Program-made: the position numbers and the translations under genes
DNA from: an uncultured Actinomyces sp.
GTDB lineage: Bacteria; Actinomycetota; Actinomycetes; Actinomycetales; Actinomycetaceae
Direction: 5' to 3'
NCBI GenBank assembly: GCA_938041695.1
Contig: CALISI010000051.1
Location: 1 to 5,085, forward strand
DNA: 5,085 nucleotides
In this document: piece by piece, positions 1-5,085 of the stretch
Layout of the letters: each line of letters starts with the position of its first letter
How positions within the stretch are numbered: the first letter of the stretch is position 1
The notes under the pieces: model-generated
Databases searched by the model: none
Told to the model about the DNA's origin: nothing
The model's input: the letters and a program-made list of their open reading frames with translations, nothing else

Positions 1-42
1 GCCTCCGAACAGCATCACCGCTACACGAAAATTGCTTACACC
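1..42 (-). other. Open frame at window edge, -1 relative to the short helical gene; possible continuation of it
   Basis: After the in-frame TAG at 43-45, the frame shifted by -1 relative to the 180-codon gene is open to the edge of the window and reads GVSNFRVAVMLFGG. It is a hydrophobic stretch ending in glycines. It could belong to the linker or NTPase part of the same STAND protein, reached by a one-base indel or a frameshift between 36 and 45. It could instead be a second gene starting at GTG 18 or ATG 15. No convincing Shine-Dalgarno precedes those starts; the nearest purine run, AGGG, is more than 20 bases away. Fourteen codons are too few to prove coding. Confidence 0.25.
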
Positions 43-578
43 CTATGACACCGCCCTATTGCCTCAATGCTCGCAAATACGAATTTGAAGTACGCATATT
101 GAAACTGTCGAGAGTGTGGTGCGAGTTTCAGGTACTCGTCGACAACTGAGTCAATGAGTGCGTTGAAGTATGGTTCTAGGACTTGCTCAATGTTTGCTCG
201 GCGCGCGGCCGATCGCCTGTGTAATTCAACTCGAAATTCCTTTTCGGAACGTACTGACAAGATCGAAAGTGAGTCGTCACGAGCGATTTCCTTCAAAAAT
301 ATTTCTACTTCTGTGATCGCTGCAGATAGAGCGCGGTTGCCTATTCCTTGTGTTCGATATTGATCGTGTAATGTGTGGGTCGTTTTCGATAAATTATCTG
401 CTATTGTTTGCGTTATGACCTCGAAATTGGTTATGTTCGAACGTCGCAGTTTGGAGAGAATTCCCAGGCAGTCTCGCGCGTCGCCAGTAAGGTCGGCAGC
501 TGTTGATTGGTCGCTCACCCTCAGAATTAGCATCAGTAAATTCGCGGCAAGCCCAACTAGGGTCATAGGATCGGTCAT
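36..578 (-). CDS. Putative NACHT/STAND N-terminal helical-domain protein, short or truncated (180 aa)
   Basis: No catalytic motif is visible, so no activity is assigned. From ATG 578 the product has 180 residues. It opens with MTDPMTLVGLAANLL, a short hydrophobic helix (about 5-21). Predicted amphipathic helices follow near 52-75 (ITQTIADNLSK), 80-100 (NRALSAAITEVEIFLKEI), 112-132 (basic) and 130-175 (YFNALIDSVVDEYLKLAP, then RQFQYAYFKF). From memory, this order (an 'iA..l' helix, an 'N/E-R-A' helix, then 'Y..li......Y...lAP....F') resembles the helical N-terminal domain of actinobacterial NACHT/STAND NTPases, which act in phage defence or signalling. Those proteins continue into an NTPase of several hundred residues. 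Here the frame stops at TAA 36-38, so the gene may be frameshifted, split or naturally short. An upstream TTG (644) extends the frame, but it would precede the best -10 box and lacks a ribosome site. The AT-rich composition differs from both neighbours and suggests transfer. That a gene is here is fairly likely; the family assignment is tentative. Confidence 0.55.
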   Translation of the reverse strand: MTDPMTLVGLAANLLMLILRVSDQSTAADLTGDARDCLGILSKLRRSNITNFEVITQTIADNLSKTTHTLHDQYRTQGIGNRALSAAITEVEIFLKEIARDDSLSILSVRSEKEFRVELHRRSAARRANIEQVLEPYFNALIDSVVDEYLKLAPHSRQFQYAYFKFVFASIEAIGRCHRV

Positions 579-584
579 GCATGA

Positions 585-590
585 ATCATA
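585..590 (-). promoter_or_regulatory. -10 box TATGAT placed for leaderless transcription of the helical-domain gene
   Basis: On the minus strand TATGAT (5 of 6 matches to TATAAT) lies exactly six bases before ATG 578. Transcription starting 6-7 bases after the box would begin at or next to the A of the start codon. This fits the absence of any purine-rich ribosome site in the 25 bases upstream. Leaderless genes with a TANNNT box at this distance are common in Actinobacteria. A perfect TTGACA is present at 621-626 but lies 30 bases from this box, too far to be its -35. Confidence 0.45.
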
Positions 591-627
591 CACGTGTTGT
601 GTCTTATGTATGTGACTTGATGTCAAG
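587..627. promoter_or_regulatory. Cluster of small inverted repeats upstream of the helical-domain gene, possible operator
   Basis: Three symmetric elements are packed into 41 bases over the likely promoter. They are the 8-base palindrome ACACGTGT (590-597); the pair CATACA (587-592) and TGTATG (607-612), 14 bases apart; and CTTGA-TG-TCAAG (616-627), which overlaps the TTGACA. The first pair overlaps the candidate -10 box, where a bound repressor would block transcription. Short palindromes arise by chance in AT-rich DNA, so this is only a candidate. Confidence 0.2.
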
Positions 628-757
628 ACTAGATGCGCCCGCAATCTGGCGAAATATCTCGCTATGGTGACTTCGTGTCAGATCGCCTTCAATGTTGTTT
701 GAAAGTTCTGAGTAGTAGTGCTAATTGTAAGCAGAGTGAATTATCGGTGTACAAATG

Positions 758-791
758 GGGGGCCGCCCGTGGATTCCCACGGGCGGCCCCC
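758..791 (-). terminator. Terminator of valS
   Basis: A perfect 15-bp inverted repeat (GGGGGCCGCCCGTGG at 758-772, its complement at 777-791) encloses a 4-base loop. It begins 13 bases after the valS stop codon. In the valS transcript the stem is followed by CATTTGT, only a weak T-tract, as is common in high-GC Actinobacteria. It also marks the boundary between GC-rich core DNA and the AT-rich left segment. Confidence 0.85.
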
Positions 792-804
792 AGCAGCCTA
801 ACGA

Positions 805-3516
805 TCAGCCCTTACGCTTCGCAGGAGCCTCGCCCAGCTCGAAGGACTCGACGGCGGCCTCGGTGGCCTCAGCGTCATCGGAGGCGGCCACGGTCAGGGC
901 GCCCACCGCCTTCGACGCGGCCTCCAGGTCGCCCTTCACGGACTCCAGAGCCTCCACCTGCGCCTGCGGGGCGCGCACCGTCACCGCCAGGAACGGCGTA
1001 CGCGGCGACACCTTCGCCTCAGACTTCACGCGACGCAGCGCGATCAGAGCAGACGACGCGGCCTCAAGCACCGAAGGATCACCCTCCACGCCCGCCAGGT
1101 CGGACGCGACCGGCCACGCAGCGGTGTGCACGCTGCCCTCGCGGTACCAGCTCCATACCTCTTCCGTCACGTACGGCAGGTAGGGGGCCAGCAGACGCAC
1201 CACGTTATCAATAACGATCGCCAGAGCCGCACGGGCAGACGCGGCCGAGGCCTCGTCCCACGCGCCATCACGGTTGTAGGCGCGCTCCTTGACCAGCTCC
1301 AGGTAGTCGTCGCAGAACGTCCAGAAGAACGACTCCGTGACCTCCAGCGCGCGAGAGTGCTCGTAAGCGGCCAACGCAGCCGAGGCCTCGTCGATGACGG
1401 AAGCCAGCGCCGCCAGCACCGAACGATCCAGCGGCACCGTCACCAGCGCCGGATCCAGATCGATCGCCGCGCCCTCGCCGCCCATCGTCAGGGCAAACTT
1501 CGAGGCGTTCAGCACCTTGATCGCCAGGCGGCGACCAATCTTCATCTGCTGCTCGTCGAACGCCGCATCCAAGCCCAGGCGAGCCGACGCCGCCCAGTAA
1601 CGCACGGCATCCGACCCGTACTTCTCCAGGATGCCCATGGGGGTCACGACGTTGCCCTTAGACTTCGACATCTTCTTGTGGTCCGAATCCAGGATCCAGC
1701 CCGACAGGCCCGCGTGCTTCCACGGCAGCGCATCGAACTCCAGGTCCGCGCGCACCACGGTGGAGAACAGCCACGTACGAATGATGTCCTGGCCCTGCGG
1801 GCGCAGATCCATCGGGTACGTGCGAGCGAACAGGTCCTCGTCGTCCAGCCAGCCACAGGCCAGCTGCGGGGACAGCGAGGACGTCGCCCACGTGTCCATG
1901 ATGTCCAGCTCGCCCACGAAGCCGCCGGCGACGCCGCGCTGATCCTCCGTGTAGCCCTCCGGCACGTCCGTCGACGGATCGACCGGCAGAGTGGCCTCAG
2001 ACGGGGTGATGATGTCGTCGTAGTTCACCTGGCCGTCCGCGTCCACGCGGTACCACAGCGGGAACGGCACGCCGAAGAAACGCTGACGGGAGACCAGCCA
2101 GTCGCCCTTCAGGCCCTTCACCCAGTTCTCGTAGCGCACGCGCATGAAGTCGGGGTGGAACTCCAGCTCGTGGCCACGCCCAATGAGTTCCTCGTTCAGG
2201 TCCGCGCCCGAGGCCGGGTTCGTCCACGCGCGGCCACCGTTACGGATGTACCACTGGCGCGAGGTGACGATCTCGAGGGGCTTGTCGCCCTTCTCGAAGA
2301 AGTTGGTCTGACGCATCGTCTTGGTCGGCTCGCCCTTCAGCTCGCCCGACTCGCGCAGGGCGGCCACCACGGCCTCGCGCGCGGAGAACGTCGTCTTGCC
2401 GGTGATCTCGGCGAAAGCCTTACGGCCCGCATCAGTCGTGATCCACTCGGGGGTCTCGGTGATGATGCGGCCGTCCTTGCGCAGGATCGCGCGAAGGGGC
2501 AGCTCCAGGTCACGCCACCAGTCGATGTCGGTCGTGTCGCCGAAGGTGCAGCACATGGCGATGCCCGCGCCCTTGTCCATCTCGGCCTCGGGGTGGGGCA
2601 GGATCGGCACCTCGACGCCGTACACGGGGGAGGCGACCGTCGTGCCGAACAGCGGCTTGTAGCGCTCGTCGTCCGGGTGGGCGATCAGGGCGACGCAGGC
2701 GGCCAGCAGCTCGGGTCGTGTCGTCTCGATGCACACGTCTACGCCGTCCTCGACGGGCGCACCGGCGGCGGCAGCCTTCGCGGCGGCCTCGGCGTCGGTG
2801 ATGTGGAAGGCCAGGCGGTGGTAGAAGCCCGGGTACTCGCGGCTCTCCAGCTCAGCCTGGGCGACCGCCGTCTGGAAGGTGACGTCCCACAGGCCCGGGG
2901 CCTCGGCCTGGTAGGCCTCGCCGCGCGCCAGGTTGCGCAGGAACGCGGCCTGGGCGACCTTGCGCGCACGCGCACCGATCGTCTGGTAGTTCTGCTTCCA
3001 GTCCACGCTCAGGCCCAGGTAGCGCCACAGCGCCTCGAACTGAGCCTCGTCTTCGACGGTGAGGCGCTCGCACAGCTCCACGAAGTTCTTACGGGAAATC
3101 GGCTTCTGGTCGCGAGCCTTGATCGACTTACCGTCGCCGCCCACGTGCGGGGGCTCGAAGTCGGGGTCGTAGGGCAGCGTCGCATCCACGCGAACGCCGA
3201 AGTAGTTCTGCACGCGGCGCTCGGTGGGCAGGCCGTTGTCGTCCCAACCCATCGGGTAGAACACGGACTTGCCCATCATGCGCTGGTAGCGGGCCACGAC
3301 GTCGGTGTGCGTGTAGGAGAAAACATGGCCGATGTGCAGGGAGCCGGATACCGTCGGCGGGGGAGTGTCGATCGAGTACACCTGCTCGCGCGTCGCGGTG
3401 CGGTCAAAAGCGTAGGTACCCTGGCTTTCCCAGGCCTCACCCCACTTGGCTTCGAGGCCTTCGGGGGCGGCGCGGTCGGGCACGCGAGGCGCCTGCGCAC
3501 GGGTGTTCATGGCCAT
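805..3516 (-). CDS. valS: Valine--tRNA ligase (class I aminoacyl-tRNA synthetase)
   Basis: This cytoplasmic enzyme joins valine to tRNA(Val) using ATP and clears mischarged threonine in its editing domain. In the 903-residue product the Rossmann fold carries HIGH at 61-64, WDDNGLPTE at 91-99 and KMSKS at 615-619 (KKMSKSKGN context). The CP1 editing insertion spans roughly 200-440, with the ETTRPE motif at 264-269 and the segment KGAGIAMCCTFGDTTD around 315-330. The helical anticodon-binding domain begins near 695 (FFWTFCDDYLELVKERAY about 730-747). The end is Ala/Glu-rich with a basic KRKG tail; the long C-terminal coiled-coil arm of E. coli-type ValS is not evident. WDDNGLPTE, rather than the 'GxDHAGIATQ' of E. 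coli-type enzymes, places it in the archaeal-like ValS branch, which some Actinobacteria also have. ATG 3516 is chosen over the longer frame to 3657 because the extra residues are unlike a synthetase and would overlap the upstream hairpin. ATG 3510 is an alternative. Gene and product are essentially certain. Confidence 0.98.
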   Translation of the reverse strand: MAMNTRAQAPRVPDRAAPEGLEAKWGEAWESQGTYAFDRTATREQVYSIDTPPPTVSGSLHIGHVFSYTHTDVVARYQRMMGKSVFYPMGWDDNGLPTERRVQNYFGVRVDATLPYDPDFEPPHVGGDGKSIKARDQKPISRKNFVELCERLTVEDEAQFEALWRYLGLSVDWKQNYQTIGARARKVAQAAFLRNLARGEAYQAEAPGLWDVTFQTAVAQAELESREYPGFYHRLAFHITDAEAAAKAAAAGAPVEDGVDVCIETTRPELLAACVALIAHPDDERYKPLFGTTVASPVYGVEVPILPHPEAEMDKGAGIAMCCTFGDTTDIDWWRDLELPLRAILRKDGRIITETPEWITTDAGRKAFAEITGKTTFSAREAVVAALRESGELKGEPTKTMRQTNFFEKGDKPLEIVTSRQWYIRNGGRAWTNPASGADLNEELIGRGHELEFHPDFMRVRYENWVKGLKGDWLVSRQRFFGVPFPLWYRVDADGQVNYDDIITPSEATLPVDPSTDVPEGYTEDQRGVAGGFVGELDIMDTWATSSLSPQLACGWLDDEDLFARTYPMDLRPQGQDIIRTWLFSTVVRADLEFDALPWKHAGLSGWILDSDHKKMSKSKGNVVTPMGILEKYGSDAVRYWAASARLGLDAAFDEQQMKIGRRLAIKVLNASKFALTMGGEGAAIDLDPALVTVPLDRSVLAALASVIDEASAALAAYEHSRALEVTESFFWTFCDDYLELVKERAYNRDGAWDEASAASARAALAIVIDNVVRLLAPYLPYVTEEVWSWYREGSVHTAAWPVASDLAGVEGDPSVLEAASSALIALRRVKSEAKVSPRTPFLAVTVRAPQAQVEALESVKGDLEAASKAVGALTVAASDDAEATEAAVESFELGEAPAKRKG

Positions 3517-3527
3517 AATTGAGTTGT

Positions 3528-3531
3528 CTCC
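3528..3531 (-). promoter_or_regulatory. Ribosome binding site of valS (GGAG), decides the start
   Basis: GGAG on the minus strand is 11 bases from ATG 3516 and 17 from ATG 3510. The first spacing is slightly long but usable and the second is not, so the product is taken to begin MAMNTRA rather than MNTRA. Confidence 0.55.
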
Positions 3532-3559
3532 ATCCGAGTCGTGGACTGTTTGCCCCACT

Positions 3560-3590
3560 AGGGTACTTTTCCCCGGCCATTGCGGTCCAA
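3560..3590 (-). promoter_or_regulatory. Candidate valS promoter
   Basis: On the minus strand TTGGAC (3585-3590) and TACCCT (3560-3565) are separated by 19 bases. They lie between the antiporter hairpin and the valS start. A transcript from here would have a leader of about 35-40 bases, too short for a T-box or other aminoacyl-tRNA-sensing leader. The spacing is a little long and the -10 is weak, so this is a plausible placement only. Confidence 0.4.
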
Positions 3591-3624
3591 CGCAGCGCCG
3601 AGCCACGGGGCGCGGGTTGCTCAC

Positions 3625-3674
3625 ACGAGGCCGGGGCCAGGTCACGCATTCGTGCAACCCAGCCCCGGCCTCGT
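3625..3674 (-). terminator. Terminator hairpin downstream of the antiporter gene
   Basis: A perfect 13-bp stem (ACGAGGCCGGGGC at 3625-3637, its complement at 3662-3674) starts 17 bases after the antiporter stop codon. The 24-base interior can fold further: GGT (3640-3642) with ACC (3657-3659), and CACG (3643-3646) with CGTG (3651-3654) around a CATT loop. No T-tract follows on either strand. Its position just behind one gene and before the next gene's candidate promoter supports termination, so valS is probably not co-transcribed with the antiporter gene. Confidence 0.75.
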
Positions 3675-3691
3675 CAAAGAGAACGACGGAA

Positions 3692-5056
3692 TCAGAGAAC
3701 CATCGCGGCGATCCACCCGCCGACCAACAGCGGGATGTTGTAGTGGATGAATTCCGGGATGACCGTGTCGCGCATGTGGTCGTGCTGACCGTCCACGCTC
3801 AGACCGGCTGTCGGGCCAAGCGTGGAGTCGGATGCGGGCGAACCCGCGTCGCCCAGAGCACCAGCGGTACCGATGATTGCGACGGTAGCGACGGGGGAGA
3901 ATCCCAGCGTCAGGCACAGAGGCACGTAGATCGCCGAAATGATCGGCAGGGTCGAGAAGGACGAGCCGATGCCCATCGTGATGATCAGGCCGACAACAAG
4001 CATGATCATGGCGGCCAGTGCCTTCGAACCGTTGAACATCGCGGAGGTCTGCTGGACGAGAGGCTCGATCTGGCCCGACTTCTTCAGGACCTCGGCGTAG
4101 CCCTGCGCGGTGATCATGATGAGGCCGATGAGGCTCATCATCTTCATGCCTCCGCTGAATACGTCGTCGGCCTGCTGCCACGGGACGACACGCATGGCGA
4201 GCATGAGGCACAGGCCCACGAGAGCACCCACGAGCAGCGGGTCGGCATCGGAGTCCATCTTGGTCAGGACCGCCTGGATCACGAAGCAGACGATGAGGGC
4301 GACGACGGCCGCCCACACCTTCACCATGCTGATCGGCTTGTCGTTGCCCGTGCTGAACTCCGTCTCGCGCTGCTCGTATTCGCGCGGCTTGCGGTAGGAG
4401 ACGAACAGGGCGATGAAGCAACCCACCGCCATGGACAGGGCGGGGATCGCCATGGCGGCCATCGGATTGACGATGCCCTCGACGGGCAGCCCCGCATCCT
4501 CAATGTTCTTGTAGAGAATGTCGTGCAGGAAGATACGACCGAAACCGATCGGCACGAACATGTAGGTCGTGACGATCCCGAAGGTGATCGCACAGGCGAC
4601 CAAGCGTCGGTCCATCTTCAGCTCGTTCATGACGCCGATGAGAGGGGGAACGAGTAGCGGGATGAAGGCGATGTGAATCGGAATGAGATTCTGGCTCATC
4701 ACGCCCATGACGAGGACACCGCCGAGGATGCCCCACTTGGCGGAGCGGGCGACGCGCGCCGAATTTGAATCATCGGCGTTGCGTAGCTTGTTGATGATCC
4801 AGTTCGCCAGGAGACGGGGCAAGCCCGAGTGGGCGACCGACATGGCGAACGCGCCGAGCAGGGCGTAGGACAGTGCGATCTTCGCGCCTCCGGCCAGGCC
4901 GTCCTGAAATGCGACCATGGTGCCGGAAATGCCCATTCCGGCCACGAGTCCGCCCACGAGTGAGGCGACGAAAAGCGAGATGACGACGTGCACACGAGCG
5001 ATGCTGAGGACCAGCATGACGATCACGGAGAGCACGACTGCGTTGAAAAGCAACAT
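3692..5056 (-). CDS. Na+/H+ antiporter family (NhaC superfamily, YuiF-like) membrane transporter
   Basis: This is a polytopic inner-membrane secondary transporter of 454 residues, about the usual family length. Hydrophobic segments can be placed near 2-20, 23-42, 58-76, 110-145 (probably two), 152-172, 196-221, 246-265, 272-290, 303-322, 344-366, 368-402 (probably two) and 436-453, giving 11-13 helices. A polar loop lies around 222-245. The diagnostic C-terminal motif GDAGSPASDSTLGPT (402-416), followed by DGQHDH (422-427) and FIHYNIPL (436-443), matches my recollection of the YuiF-type branch. The Asp, Ser and Thr residues in it are candidates for ion or substrate coordination. Members are labelled sodium/proton antiporters by homology, but the true substrate is often unproven, and an amino-acid or carboxylate substrate is possible. 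ATG 5056 starts directly on a hydrophobic helix and has a good ribosome site. No partner gene is visible; the promoter lies past the window end. Family is confident, substrate is not. Confidence 0.9.
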   Translation of the reverse strand: MLLFNAVVLSVIVMLVLSIARVHVVISLFVASLVGGLVAGMGISGTMVAFQDGLAGGAKIALSYALLGAFAMSVAHSGLPRLLANWIINKLRNADDSNSARVARSAKWGILGGVLVMGVMSQNLIPIHIAFIPLLVPPLIGVMNELKMDRRLVACAITFGIVTTYMFVPIGFGRIFLHDILYKNIEDAGLPVEGIVNPMAAMAIPALSMAVGCFIALFVSYRKPREYEQRETEFSTGNDKPISMVKVWAAVVALIVCFVIQAVLTKMDSDADPLLVGALVGLCLMLAMRVVPWQQADDVFSGGMKMMSLIGLIMITAQGYAEVLKKSGQIEPLVQQTSAMFNGSKALAAMIMLVVGLIITMGIGSSFSTLPIISAIYVPLCLTLGFSPVATVAIIGTAGALGDAGSPASDSTLGPTAGLSVDGQHDHMRDTVIPEFIHYNIPLLVGGWIAAMVL

Positions 5057-5061
5057 GAGTG

Positions 5062-5066
5062 TTCCT
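5062..5066 (-). promoter_or_regulatory. Ribosome binding site of the antiporter gene (AGGAA)
   Basis: AGGAA on the minus strand lies five bases before ATG 5056, a near-ideal spacing that fixes this start codon. Confidence 0.75.
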
Positions 5067-5085
5067 GTGTTGAGGGTGCGCGACA

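Noticed and set aside
724..754. Possible upstream promoter for the helical gene: TTGTAC (749-754) and TACAAT (724-729), 19 bases apart, minus strand
   Set aside because: The -10 match is good, but it would give a leader of about 140 bases ending without a ribosome site. The TATGAT box next to the start codon explains the arrangement better. It could still be a secondary promoter.
633..1214. Plus-strand open frame with Pro/Arg-rich product over the end of valS
   Set aside because: It runs through the valS terminator and mirrors the valS C-terminus; its low-complexity composition is a frame artefact.
1126..3522. Very long plus-strand open frame (about 798 codons) antisense to valS
   Set aside because: It is the mirror of a certain valS gene in GC-rich DNA, where stop codons are rare on the opposite strand. 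Its translation is rich in Arg, His, Gln and Val without domains, typical of a shadow.
3517..3657. 47-residue N-terminal extension of ValS
   Set aside because: It overlaps the upstream hairpin and the candidate promoter, shows no synthetase similarity, and the ribosome site lies closer to ATG 3516.
3517..3690. T-box or other aminoacyl-tRNA-responsive leader before valS
   Set aside because: The likely leader is only about 35-40 bases, and no specifier stem or T-box consensus is visible.
3446..4657. Long plus-strand open frame (about 403 codons) antisense to the antiporter and crossing the intergenic hairpin
   Set aside because: It spans a terminator and a promoter region, and its product is His/Asp/Arg-rich and unstructured. 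The minus-strand membrane protein has family motifs and a ribosome site.
1..5085. CRISPR arrays, tRNA/rRNA genes, insertion sequences
   Set aside because: No repeat-spacer periodicity, cloverleaf with a recognisable anticodon arm, transposase-like frame or paired terminal repeats were seen on either strand.

Overview
The window reads as chromosomal DNA from a high-GC Actinobacterium, most likely of the Actinomycetaceae (Actinomyces/Schaalia type). This rests on GC-rich codon use, an actinobacterial 'GWDDNGLPTE' type of valyl-tRNA synthetase, and factor-independent hairpins with little or no T-tract. The genus is inferred from general resemblance, not from a search. All three genes lie on the minus strand, so the window is read from right to left.

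Right end (3692-5056): a complete 454-residue polytopic membrane protein of the NhaC-superfamily 'Na+/H+ antiporter family' (YuiF-like), with a good Shine-Dalgarno sequence. Its transcript probably ends at a strong hairpin at 3625-3674. Middle (805-3516): valS, a complete 903-residue valyl-tRNA synthetase. It has its own candidate promoter between that hairpin and the start codon, and a 15-bp perfect-stem terminator at 758-791. The two genes point the same way but look like separate transcription units.

Left end (1-757): a clearly AT-richer segment (one hand-counted 60-base line is 43% GC; a valS line is 77% and an antiporter line 58%). It carries one 180-codon gene (36-578). The protein is all-helical and resembles the N-terminal helical domains that precede NACHT/STAND NTPase modules in actinobacterial defence-type proteins. 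It has no Shine-Dalgarno but a near-consensus -10 box six bases before its ATG, which suggests leaderless transcription. The frame closes at 36, and a different frame continues to the window edge with a hydrophobic, glycine-ending peptide. The gene may therefore be a frameshifted, truncated or split STAND protein.

The two right-hand genes are housekeeping or ordinary transport. The left-hand segment is the accessory, probably horizontally acquired part, and it is where anything new would be. The decisive sequence lies beyond base 1.
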